A stretch of 42,204 nt of DNA from Candidatus Woesearchaeota archaeon (lineage in GTDB: Archaea > Nanobdellota > Nanobdellia > Woesearchaeales > UBA119), in NCBI GenBank assembly GCA_030156615.1, contig JASGME010000008.1:1-42204 (forward strand). The letters run 5' to 3'. The position numbers and the translations under genes were made by a program. The notes beneath the pieces were generated by a model. That model saw only the letters and a program-made list of their open reading frames with translations. It was not told the origin of the DNA and searched no databases. Each line of letters starts with the position of its first letter. Position 1 is the stretch's first letter. This document shows, piece by piece, positions 8,572 through 16,860 of the stretch.

Positions 8572-9393
8572 ATGAAGAATGAAAGCATTATGAAAATAAA
8601 AGAAAAAAGAGTAAAATCAGTAATTACGAAAAGCAATTTGCCAGCTACAGATCTTGTTTTAAATCCTTATGTTGGCTGTCAACATGCATGCATATATTGT
8701 TATGCTGATTTTATGAGAAGGTTTTCTGGCCATGAGGAAGAAGAATGGGGTTCTTTTGTGGATGTTAAGATTAATGCACCTGAAACAATAACATCGGGAA
8801 CTGTGAAGAAAGATTGCTTGATTGCAATAGGGTCTGTCACTGATCCTTATCAGCCATTGGAAGCAAGATACGGAATAACAAGGGGATGCCTCGAAAGGTT
8901 ATTGAAATTTCAGCCGAGATTAGAGATTTTAACTAAATCCCCGCTCGTTTTAAGAGATTTGGATTTATTAAAGCAATTCAAAAAATTAAGAGTTGGAATT
9001 TCAGTTGGAATATTAGATGAAAATCTTTCAAGAAAATTAGAGCCTTATGCTCCATCTCCAAAAAGAAGATTAGAAGCATTAAAGAAATTACATGAAGAAG
9101 GGGTAAAAACATATTTATTTGTTTCTCCAATGTTTCCTGAGATTAGCGATTTTAAAGAATTGTTGAAACTGTCAACAGATTATATTGATGAAGCTCTGTT
9201 TGAAAATTTAAACATAAAAGCGAACAACAGAAAAAGAATCTTTGATTTTCTTAGAGAAAATAAACCAGAATTGATTCCTCTTTACGAACAAATAGAGAAA
9301 AAAGATAATTCCTATTTGTACAATTTAGAACAAGAGATATCAGAATACTGCGAAAAAGCTAAAATTCCGTATAGAATTTATTTCCATCACTGA
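8572..9393 (+). CDS. Radical SAM protein, SplB-related family
   Basis: LNPYVGCQHACIYCYADFMRRFSGHEEEEWGSFVDVKINAPE: CxxxCxxC radical SAM motif; GSVTDPYQPLEARYGITRGCLE; ILTKSPLVLRDLDLL. Confidence 0.9.
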   Translation: MKNESIMKIKEKRVKSVITKSNLPATDLVLNPYVGCQHACIYCYADFMRRFSGHEEEEWGSFVDVKINAPETITSGTVKKDCLIAIGSVTDPYQPLEARYGITRGCLERLLKFQPRLEILTKSPLVLRDLDLLKQFKKLRVGISVGILDENLSRKLEPYAPSPKRRLEALKKLHEEGVKTYLFVSPMFPEISDFKELLKLSTDYIDEALFENLNIKANNRKRIFDFLRENKPELIPLYEQIEKKDNSYLYNLEQEISEYCEKAKIPYRIYFHH

Positions 9394-9415
9394 TCTTCAT
9401 CTACTTGATTCCTAA

Positions 9416-9745
9416 CTAATTATTGAGCGGTTCAAGCTTTTTGACAAGTTCATCAAAGACTTTTTTCTTTTTAACAGAAGATAGAGAAAATAGTTTTTTC
9501 TCAATCATTAAAGATGAAATAGTGAAGATATAGTTGAGTTTAATAACGCTGTCTTTTATAGCTCCTTCTTCTTTCTTAATCAGGATTCCATCCATATTAG
9601 TATTGCTTGTTATTCCTGCTACAACGACATTATTGTAATCTTCAAACAAAACCAAAGCTGGTCTTTTCTTTATTTGAAAACTATCGGTAAATTGTACGCT
9701 TGCTAATACAACATCGCCAGATTTAAGCATTTTCCCATTCTTCAT
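9416..9745 (-). CDS. MazF/PemK-like toxin
   Basis: MKNGKMLKSGDVVLASVQFTDSFQIKKRPALVLFEDYNNVVVAGITSNTN...: PemK-type 'GDVV..F...KKRPALV' pattern; overlaps an upstream small antitoxin ORF. Confidence 0.75.
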   Translation of the reverse strand: MKNGKMLKSGDVVLASVQFTDSFQIKKRPALVLFEDYNNVVVAGITSNTNMDGILIKKEEGAIKDSVIKLNYIFTISSLMIEKKLFSLSSVKKKKVFDELVKKLEPLNN

Positions 9746-9944
9746 CTTCTTTATTGTCCCATAATTCCCGCATCTTCATCTGTTGGATTTTATGTAAGAA
9801 TTCGTCATACTGATTCCTTTTTTTGACATCCTCGTATGTTCTAATCATCTTTTGGATAAGTTCATTATAAGATTGTCTTGGATGATCTTTCAGTTTCTTT
9901 AATGACTCTAATACATCTTTTTTGAGTTGGATTGTAGTGGCCAT
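9723..9944 (-). CDS. Cognate antitoxin (short ribbon-helix-helix/VapB-like)
   Basis: MATTIQLKKDVLESLKKLKDHPRQSYNELIQKMIRTYEDVKKRNQYDEF...; overlaps the toxin start by 23 bp. Confidence 0.68.
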   Translation of the reverse strand: MATTIQLKKDVLESLKKLKDHPRQSYNELIQKMIRTYEDVKKRNQYDEFLHKIQQMKMRELWDNKEDEEWENA

Positions 9945-10018
9945 TTTATATATCATTTATAATTAGTTATAGTTAATTATATTTATATCTTACGTTATGA
10001 ACATTCAATCCATTGATT

Positions 10019-10210
10019 ATGATTCAAAGAACTCCAGATACTGAGCTTTCTATGTCTATTGAAAAGGTTGTTTTAGAATACGGGAAGGAGATTCTAGAAC
10101 CCGAATTGAGACCGGAATTCATACAGAAAATTAATAGAATAGAAAAAGAAGGTAAATTTAAAACCTTTAAGAGTGTAGATGAATTGAGAAACTATACCGA
10201 AAATGCATAA
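10019..10210 (+). CDS. Antitoxin, DUF2683-like
   Basis: MIQRTPDTELSMSIEKVVLEYGKEILEPELRPEFIQKINRIEKEGKFKTFKSVDELRNYTENA: 'LEPELRPEF..K..RIEKEGKF..F.S.DELR' pattern of archaeal RelE partner proteins; overlaps the next ORF by 8 bp. Confidence 0.68.
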   Translation: MIQRTPDTELSMSIEKVVLEYGKEILEPELRPEFIQKINRIEKEGKFKTFKSVDELRNYTENA

Positions 10211-10471
10211 ATTTTCTGTAGAAGAAAGGCTTAGTAAAGTGATGAGAAAATTATCAAAGAAAGATACTGTTATTTATAATGAGTTAATCAAAAAGATTGA
10301 CGAAATTGTAAACTGTGATGATATTAATCATTACAAAAACTTAAAATGGCCCTTACAAAATTTTAAAAGAGTACACATTAAAAATCATTTGTTTTGACTT
10401 TTAAGTATATTGAGAGTGAAGATAAGGTTTTATTCTATGATTTTAATCATGATGATAACATTTATAAGTAG
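10203..10471 (+). pseudogene. RelE-like toxin interrupted by a 1-nt frameshift
   Basis: Frame 1: MHKFSVEERLSKVMRKLSKKD...HYKNLKWPLQNFKRVHIKNH, then stop at 10395-10397. In the -1 frame from ~10388 the expected C-terminus continues: FVLTFKYIESEDKVLFYDFNHDDNIYK* (stop 10469-10471). Confidence 0.78.
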
Positions 10472-10621
10472 GAGCGTGTTAATTAAAAGATTCTTTTAGT
10501 TTTGTTTTCTCCTTAATATTTAATGAAAGAATTTGAAGAACTTTACAATTTCATTTTAGTAAAAGATGACGAAAGCTTTAAATACTAAATCAAAGTTACC
10601 GAAAGAAGAAATAGATGCAAG

Positions 10622-11236
10622 ATGGAAAGTAAAACTCAGGATTTAAAGATTTTCGGGAGATGGAGCTCATCAAACATATCTGTCGAGGATGAGGGACTTA
10701 AGCGTTATATTTGCTTGACTCCTGTTATTGTTCCAAAAACAGGAGCAAGGTATGTCGGTCAATCTTTCCACAAGTCAAGCGATGTTAATATTGTGGAGAG
10801 GCTAATTAATAAGGTTATGATTCCGGGGCACAGAAGGAAGAAGCATAAGACTAGCTCTGGACATATGACTGGAAAGGCAGTGAATGCTTACGAAACTGTT
10901 AAAGAGGCTTTAGAGATTATTGAAGAAAAAACAGGCAAGAATCCTGTTGCTGTTCTAGTAAAAGCGATTGAGAACGCTGCTACAAGAGAAGAGATTGTAA
11001 CGATACAATACGGCGGAGCAAGATATACAAAGGCAGTTGAATGTTCTCCTCAAAGAAGGGTTGATCTTGTCTTAAGATTCTTTACACAAGGTGCATATTC
11101 TAAATCTTTCAATACAAAAAAGAAGGTTTCGCAGGCATTGGCAGACGAGATATTAGCTGCCTATAATATGAGCCCTTCTTCTTTTGCAATATCTAGAAAG
11201 AACGAGTTAGAGAAACAGGCAGATTCTTCAAGATAA
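10622..11236 (+). CDS. rps7: 30S ribosomal protein S7
   Basis: ...YICLTPVIVPKTGARYVGQSFHKSSDVNIVERLINKVM...KNPVAVLVKAIENAATREEIVTIQYGGARYTKAVECSPQRRVDL. Confidence 0.96.
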   Translation: MESKTQDLKIFGRWSSSNISVEDEGLKRYICLTPVIVPKTGARYVGQSFHKSSDVNIVERLINKVMIPGHRRKKHKTSSGHMTGKAVNAYETVKEALEIIEEKTGKNPVAVLVKAIENAATREEIVTIQYGGARYTKAVECSPQRRVDLVLRFFTQGAYSKSFNTKKKVSQALADEILAAYNMSPSSFAISRKNELEKQADSSR

Positions 11237-11252
11237 AGAATTTTATGATTTT

Positions 11253-11801
11253 TTATTTTATTTCTCTATCCATCTCAACTTCTGATTCGTATTCTTGATC
11301 TCTTTCTCTTGATGATAACAGCTTTACGAATATTCCTGAGAAAAGGGAGCCTGCGATTCCAAGAAGTAAAAATACGATGAAATAAGAAGACAACATTGCA
11401 TTTGTTTCAATTCCTTTTGAGCTTGATATAGATGCATAGGAATAATTTGTTACAGCTAAGATTGCTACTATAATCAAGGTTGTCAGGCCAACAGAGAATG
11501 CTAAAGAGACTGGCTTTCTGAAGAGTTGGACAACCTTAAATTCAATATAGCCTGCTATTAAAATTATCCAGAGGATTGCTGCGGATTCTATATTAAAAAC
11601 AAGAAAGATAATGAAGAAGAGGCCAAAAACAATAGAGGTCATAATGAGCAAAAATAGATTCAAACGAAAAGAAACCCTTGAAAGCTTATCCCTAATCTGC
11701 CTTTTCTGTTCAGAATCTTTGAAACGATAATAGAGGTATTGATTTACCTCTTCTTCTGTCCAGCCCTTTTTTAGAAGGTCTTGAATTATCTTTGAAGGCA
11801 T
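11253..11801 (-). CDS. Four-TM membrane protein with N-terminal helical segment
   Basis: MPSKIIQDLLKKGWTEEEVNQYLYYRFKDSEQKRQIRDKLSRVSF then four hydrophobic segments. ATG 11801 avoids overlap with the upstream gene stop at 11803. Confidence 0.7.
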   Translation of the reverse strand: MPSKIIQDLLKKGWTEEEVNQYLYYRFKDSEQKRQIRDKLSRVSFRLNLFLLIMTSIVFGLFFIIFLVFNIESAAILWIILIAGYIEFKVVQLFRKPVSLAFSVGLTTLIIVAILAVTNYSYASISSSKGIETNAMLSSYFIVFLLLGIAGSLFSGIFVKLLSSRERDQEYESEVEMDREIK

Positions 11802-11802
11802 C

Positions 11803-12273
11803 TTATGCTCCCGATTCAATGAAAAGCTTTCTGCAATAATTAACATAATCTTTTGTTTTCTTATAAAAAGAGGTTATCTTATCAAGATCTATCTCATATA
11901 TGGCATCGTCAACAACAACCGTCATCTTTACATGTCTTCTGAATTCATTCTCGCCTTTGAATTCAGCCCTGTCAATCTTTCTTAGGAAGGCATTGAAATC
12001 GAGCATTTCCATAATCTTCTTATCTTCTGAAAATTCTGATTTTATAATCTTAACTTTCTCAGGATAGCTAAGCTCTCTTTTCTCCAACTTTCCATCTTCT
12101 ATCAGTTTATTTATTAAGGCATCAATCGCCTTGCCTATGGCAAGTATTAGCCTGTTCAATATGTTCTTTATTACATCAGCGGTTCTTGTGTATTTCAAGC
12201 TTACATATACAAGATGATCCGCCCTCTTCAATTCTTCATATGCGTCGTTTATTGCTTCATCCATCTTTATCAC
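11803..12273 (-). CDS. All-helical conserved archaeal protein (tandem paralog of 12306-12812)
   Basis: ...YEELKRADHLVYVSLKYTRTADVIKNILNRLILAIGKAIDALINKL...; aligns by eye with the adjacent ORF. Confidence 0.65.
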   Translation of the reverse strand: MIKMDEAINDAYEELKRADHLVYVSLKYTRTADVIKNILNRLILAIGKAIDALINKLIEDGKLEKRELSYPEKVKIIKSEFSEDKKIMEMLDFNAFLRKIDRAEFKGENEFRRHVKMTVVVDDAIYEIDLDKITSFYKKTKDYVNYCRKLFIESGA

Positions 12274-12305
12274 TTCCTATATATGTATAAAAAGATAATG
12301 CAATT

Positions 12306-12812
12306 CTAACTTGGTCTTATGTATTCTTTTTTTCTGTGTATTATTTCATCTATATCTGAGATGAAGGATTTTGTAGTCCTAATAAGATTCTTTATTTTTT
12401 TAACATCTATTTTTTTAATTGCGTAATTACTATCACAGATAATAAATTCATTTTTTCTTGAGAATTCTATCTCACTTTCCTTATGTGAAAGCATAAGCTC
12501 CCTTGTTTCTCTTATTAAATTCAGGTATTCCTTGTTTAAGTCATAAAGATTGATAATCTTGCGTTCAAAAAAATACAATTTAGAGTCAAAGGTATCGTTA
12601 AAAGGGGGAATTCTCTTATAGATTCTTTCGTATAGAAGTATTGAGCTCATTGTCTTTGCAACTGCAAGATAGACATTTTCCATTATTGTTCCAAGAAGCT
12701 TTGGGTCATTCACGAAGTTATAAGTTACATTAATCATATGATCAGCGATCTTTATGTTCCTCTTGGCTTCTTCCAACTCTGTTTCATATTTTTCAGGATG
12801 ACTGTCTAACAT
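12306..12812 (-). CDS. All-helical conserved archaeal protein (tandem paralog of 11803-12273)
   Basis: ...EEAKRNIKIADHMINVTYNFVNDPKLLGTIMENVYLAVAKTMSSILL...; same order of helices and C-terminal 'F..KNEF...YAI..ID..KIK' segment. Confidence 0.65.
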   Translation of the reverse strand: MLDSHPEKYETELEEAKRNIKIADHMINVTYNFVNDPKLLGTIMENVYLAVAKTMSSILLYERIYKRIPPFNDTFDSKLYFFERKIINLYDLNKEYLNLIRETRELMLSHKESEIEFSRKNEFIICDSNYAIKKIDVKKIKNLIRTTKSFISDIDEIIHRKKEYIRPS

Positions 12813-12910
12813 TCAAGAATTATTAGGATTTCTTTATTTAAATAAATTGTGTTAATGAAAAGAATCAGCTTTAGATAAATAAATAAGAAAAATACATAAA
12901 TTCCACGACT

Positions 12911-13267
12911 TTATTTTTCGCGTTTGCTATTAATGGATAATATGGATTTTGCAATGTCTCCATCATTTTCCTGCAATGCCTCTCTTGCTTCCTCTTCAGA
13001 ACAAGATGCGCTTTCCATAACTGTTTTTATGTCATCAGAAGTGATTTCTAATGAATTATCTTTTTCTTCAATGTTTTCTTCACCGCTTATCTGATAATTT
13101 GATTGCCCCATCATATTAACTTTTAAAACTGATGGGTTTTCTATGACTATCCTTGAATCTGGAAGTTCAATAATTACCCTTTCAGCTTCTATCTCTTCTT
13201 GCTGAATCCCCATTCGTTTCATAGCTTGCTTAAGTTGCCTTTGATTCAGATTTCCCGGGATATTCAT
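12911..13267 (-). CDS. nac: Nascent polypeptide-associated complex protein (NAC, with UBA domain)
   Basis: MNIPGNLNQRQLKQAMKRMGIQQEEIEAERVIIELPDSRIVIENPSVLKVNMMGQSNYQISGE...ITSDDIKTVMESASCSEEEAREALQENDGDIAKSILSI. Confidence 0.94.
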   Translation of the reverse strand: MNIPGNLNQRQLKQAMKRMGIQQEEIEAERVIIELPDSRIVIENPSVLKVNMMGQSNYQISGEENIEEKDNSLEITSDDIKTVMESASCSEEEAREALQENDGDIAKSILSINSKREK

Positions 13268-13295
13268 TTTAACATCACTCAGTTGCTAGCTTATT

Positions 13296-13469
13296 TTATA
13301 CAATACCAAAGAGTCTGACACCAACCATATTAAGAATTACTATAACAAAGATGATAACTAAAACTATTAGAACTACTGTGCCTGGATTCATCATAAACTT
13401 GCTTGCATATTCATCTCCATATCTCATAATGCCTCCTCCAGAGAGAGGCATGCTGTATTTCTTTGCCAT
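13296..13469 (-). CDS. Preprotein translocase subunit Sec61beta (SecG-like)
   Basis: Not in the supplied ORF track. MAKKYSMPLSGGGIMRYGDEYASKFMMNPGTVVLIVLVIIFVIVILNMVGVRLFGIV*: archaeal Sec61beta 'MPxSxGGLxRYxxE..' motif plus a single TM. Confidence 0.9.
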   Translation of the reverse strand: MAKKYSMPLSGGGIMRYGDEYASKFMMNPGTVVLIVLVIIFVIVILNMVGVRLFGIV

Positions 13470-13530
13470 GTTTAGATGAATGGATGTTGATTATTTAAAA
13501 CTTTCGGGAAAATCTTTTATGGAATAGCTA

Positions 13531-13563
13531 AGAAAAAGGAAAGAAGAAAAATAAAATAAAAAG
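13531..13563 (-). terminator. Poly-U terminator downstream of the CcdA-like gene
   Basis: On the minus strand TTTTTATTTTATTTTTCTTCTTTCCTTTTTCTT directly after the stop codon. Confidence 0.4.
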
Positions 13564-13565
13564 GA

Positions 13566-14348
13566 TTAAAGCCCAATCAATCCCGGATTCACAAGCAGGA
13601 TTATTCCTAAGAGCAACATAATCACACCGCCGATAAACTTTATTATCGCCATTGTACTCTTGCGTATTGGCTTTCCTTTAAAGGTATAGCCGAATATAGT
13701 AATTATTGTAACAAGGGGCAATACATATACTAAGTTATAGAACAAAATATAAGAGTAATGAGCTACAACTGGAAGTGAATACCCTGTTAAGATTCCTGTA
13801 TATATTATTGGAAAGCCAGCAGTGCATGGAAGTTCAACAAGAGAAGCAAAAATTGCCAAAGCAATAGATGCTCCGATTAATGCTGGCATACTTCCTTTTT
13901 TTACGAGCTTAGCTACATTGGCTACTTTTTGTTTAACAGGCCCTACATGCTTATCCTGTATCATTAGTGTAATTCCTTTTCTATAGAAAAATAACTCCTT
14001 GCAATTAATAAGGCCTGCGATGATTGCTAATAGTGCTATTCCAATTCTTAAAGGATTCACGAATCCAATAAGTTTGAAAATATTTAGCCAGGCCACCATG
14101 AAGAGGAAATAGAAAATAAAGACTACAAGAACAAAACTAAAGCCAATGGCGAATATTTTCTTCCTAGAACTTGATTCTGTTAATATAAGACTTATCAAAA
14201 GGGTTAGGACAAACATATTGCATGGATTAAAGCCATCCATCAGTGCAATAAGAAAGGTAAATACTGGGAGAGGCAATATAGATCCTAATCTTTCAAGAGA
14301 TTCTGGATCTATGTTCTTAGCAAATATAAAGAAACCAATGATAACCAA
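13566..14348 (-). CDS. CcdA/DsbD-like thiol-disulfide transmembrane protein
   Basis: ~6 TM segments; paired Cys motifs 'MDGFNPCNMFVL' and 'LVELPCTAGFPIIYTGIL'. The frame stays open upstream to ~14423 without ATG/GTG/TTG, so the N-terminus is uncertain. Confidence 0.82.
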   Translation of the reverse strand: MVIIGFFIFAKNIDPESLERLGSILPLPVFTFLIALMDGFNPCNMFVLTLLISLILTESSSRKKIFAIGFSFVLVVFIFYFLFMVAWLNIFKLIGFVNPLRIGIALLAIIAGLINCKELFFYRKGITLMIQDKHVGPVKQKVANVAKLVKKGSMPALIGASIALAIFASLVELPCTAGFPIIYTGILTGYSLPVVAHYSYILFYNLVYVLPLVTIITIFGYTFKGKPIRKSTMAIIKFIGGVIMLLLGIILLVNPGLIGL

Positions 14349-14439
14349 TGCAGCGATTGAAACAAGTAATATTCTCCTTCTTAATTCCTTTGTTTTTTGT
14401 TCATTTGTTTTTTCTTCTATAATCTCACCACCTTAATGT

Positions 14440-14865
14440 TCACGAAAGCATCGTTTCAATTCTCCTTATGTATTCCTGCTTTGAAGTAGCACCGATGTAA
14501 TAATCACAACCAAAGATGAATGTTGGGGTGTATCTGATTTGGATTTTATATTCATCAAGCATTTTCTGATAATTTTCACTCTGTGATAAATCTAAGATAA
14601 TTGGAGTTATATTCATTTCTTTGCAGGCATCTAAAAAATTTTGCATTGTGCTCCTACAAGCCCCGCAATACGATGATTCCAGCATTATAACCTTTCCTTC
14701 AAGACCTCTTGCTGAGCATTCTTCGGCACTAAAACTTCCTTCATTACTTATGGTAATAATCTCTAACTCATCAGATTGATTTTGAGAGCAAGAGCTCAAC
14801 AATCCTAAAGCAATTATGAGCAGCGCTATTGAAATCAATGCATTTTTTGATTCTTCCATTTTCAT
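14440..14865 (-). CDS. Thioredoxin-fold protein with a lipobox-like signal
   Basis: N-terminal hydrophobic signal ending LGLLSSCSQ; redox motif SSYCGACRSTMQNF; cis-Pro segment RYTPTFIFG. Upstream of the CcdA-like gene, same strand. Confidence 0.82.
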   Translation of the reverse strand: MKMEESKNALISIALLIIALGLLSSCSQNQSDELEIITISNEGSFSAEECSARGLEGKVIMLESSYCGACRSTMQNFLDACKEMNITPIILDLSQSENYQKMLDEYKIQIRYTPTFIFGCDYYIGATSKQEYIRRIETMLS

Positions 14866-14932
14866 TTTTGATATTGAAATGGCTTTTAAACATTTGTTTC
14901 AAAAAATGAAACAACTTCTTGAATAGTCTTTC

Positions 14933-14943
14933 AAAATAAAAAG
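14933..14943 (-). terminator. U-rich 3' end of RNase P RNA
   Basis: Minus-strand ...GTGCCCTCC-TTTTTATTTTG immediately after P1. Confidence 0.45.
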
Positions 14944-15234
14944 GAGGGCACAAATAAGCCGCCTTCTGTGAGCTCCCATCAGGATGAGCTCTGCCAACAT
15001 TCGCCTAAGCGGCTCAAAGGCCTTGCACAAGCAGGACTGCCTTTCATCCTTTCCTTTTGACAAGCTCGGATGGTTAACTCAGTATTGTCGCCAATACCTT
15101 CGCAATCGTCATTGCATCAAAAGGTGGTTTTGTTTCTGTGCAGTTGCCGTCCATTGCTGGACCTCAGTGAGTGCTTTTTAATGTGGGCGGACTTTCCTCA
15201 GTCTATAAAGACCGATAGTTGGCTATGTGCCCTC
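14944..15234 (-). ncRNA. rnpB: RNase P RNA (archaeal type)
   Basis: Minus strand: P1 GAGGGCACA (15234-15226) pairs with TGTGCCCTC (14952-14944); CR-I GAGGAAAGTCCGCCC; GCAACTGCACAGAAACAAAACC; CR-V AGAAGGCGGCTTAT. Upstream TATA-like AT-rich box at 15255-15275. Confidence 0.96.
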
Positions 15235-15306
15235 ATGTTTAGAAAACAACAATTAAATAAAAATCTTTTTATAGATTGATTTGATTTTTTCATCAATGAA
15301 TAAAGA

Positions 15307-16860
15307 ATGGAAAAGAAGATGAATGATAAAGGGGAGAACGAAAGCATTGATTATAAAGGGATAGGCATTAGGGGCTTGAAAACATATGTTGTTTCTATGC
15401 TTATATTGCCTATTTCTTTCTTCATTAGGATTTTGTTCGCAAGAACCCTTTGCATTGAGGATTATGGAAACTTTTACTCAATCATAGCATTTCTGTCGCT
15501 GTTGGATGTTGTTAGGTTTTTTGGTGTGAATTTTCAAACCTGTTCTTTTTTCATCAATAAGTATAAGATGGAGAAGAGGGCTGACAAGCTGAAGGGGTTC
15601 TTTAATTTTTCATTTGTCCTTGTGAGCATAGCTACGATTATAATAGCGTCAATCTTGTTTATCTTTTCTGATGGAATTGGAAAATTTGTATTTGACAATG
15701 CCGGTCATATTCAAGCTATGCTTCCATGGATGATTGGATTCTGGATATTCTCAGGAATGTTGCAATTTTTAGGATTCTTTTTGATTTCTTACTTGAAGCA
15801 GACAAAGTATCAGTTGATTATGCTAATAATGCATGGAAGTTATTTAATCATGTTCATCTTACTGAGTCTTGCTTTGGAGCCATATTTAGCAGCGGTTCAG
15901 GCATACTTTGTTGGAGCACTAATCGGTGCAATAATTGCTATCTTTCCATTTGTAAAGGAATCAAGATTCTTCCTGAAGACAAAGGCCTTCTTTTCATCAA
16001 GGATGGGAAAGGAGATTTTAGGATTTTCAATGAATATGATATTGTTGGCTTTTATTGGAACTATACTTGCCCAGACTGACACTTTCCTAATTCAACTTAT
16101 CAAAGGGTCAGAAGATGCTGCATACTACAATGTAGCTTTCCCAACGGCAAACCTAATTCTTATCCTGATTTCTCCTTTGGCTATAATCATTGCTCCTTTA
16201 TTCTCTAAGCTATGGCATGAGAAAAATCGCAAGGCTTTGAACAGGATTGAATCTTTTCTTATTAATAATTTCTTGGTTGCAATACTGCCAGTAGTGGTTT
16301 TCTTAGTGATGTTTTCAGAAACAATAATATACTACATATTCGGAGCTGGCTATGTGGAAGCTCATCTATCGCTTGAGCTTTTCTCATTCTTTTTCATATT
16401 CAAGGGCATTAATACAATTATAATTCCTATGATAGTTTCAATGGGAAGGCCTCAAAAGGCCTCAAGGATAATGCTTCTTGGATTAATAAGCAATATAGGA
16501 TTAGATTTGATTTTAGTGCCATCTTTGTCTTATTTAGGAGCAACAATATCTACTGGAATCGCACAGATAATGATGAGCATATTTCTCATAAAAGAGTTGA
16601 AAAGGGCAGAACCTTTCAAGTTCTCTTGGTGGCAGAATATAAAGGTGATAATCGCTGCTGCATTATTCATAGCTGTTGTATTTGAATTAAAAAATTTAAT
16701 TCCATTGGCTTCAATTGGTTCAGATTTGCTTACAATATTGGCAGGAGGAGGCATCTTTTTAGTTGGTCTGGGCGCTTATGTCCTGTTTTTAGTTTTAGCA
16801 AGAGTGATAACAAAAGAGAAGATTGCGATTGTCAAAAATGTTTTCTTAGGGAGGGATTAA
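15307..16860 (+). CDS. Polysaccharide/lipid flippase (Wzx/MATE-like, MurJ/MOP superfamily)
   Basis: 517 aa, ~12-14 hydrophobic segments; GIGIRGLKTYVVSMLILPISFFIRILFARTLCIEDYGNFYSIIAFLSLLD; 'FSMNMILLAFIGTILAQTDTFLI'. Confidence 0.88.
   Translation: MEKKMNDKGENESIDYKGIGIRGLKTYVVSMLILPISFFIRILFARTLCIEDYGNFYSIIAFLSLLDVVRFFGVNFQTCSFFINKYKMEKRADKLKGFFNFSFVLVSIATIIIASILFIFSDGIGKFVFDNAGHIQAMLPWMIGFWIFSGMLQFLGFFLISYLKQTKYQLIMLIMHGSYLIMFILLSLALEPYLAAVQAYFVGALIGAIIAIFPFVKESRFFLKTKAFFSSRMGKEILGFSMNMILLAFIGTILAQTDTFLIQLIKGSEDAAYYNVAFPTANLILILISPLAIIIAPLFSKLWHEKNRKALNRIESFLINNFLVAILPVVVFLVMFSETIIYYIFGAGYVEAHLSLELFSFFFIFKGINTIIIPMIVSMGRPQKASRIMLLGLISNIGLDLILVPSLSYLGATISTGIAQIMMSIFLIKELKRAEPFKFSWWQNIKVIIAAALFIAVVFELKNLIPLASIGSDLLTILAGGGIFLVGLGAYVLFLVLARVITKEKIAIVKNVFLGRD

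Noticed and set aside
10388-10397. Programmed -1 frameshift site in the RelE-like toxin
   Set aside because: No X-XXY-YYZ slippery heptamer; a simple indel is more likely, so recoding is kept only as an alternative.
12833-12846. TTTATTTAAATAAA palindrome
   Set aside because: AT-only palindrome easily explained as a TATA-box region upstream of 12812.
14984-15279. Plus-strand ORFs 14984-15181 and 15070-15279
   Set aside because: They lie antisense to the RNase P RNA; no protein-like features.
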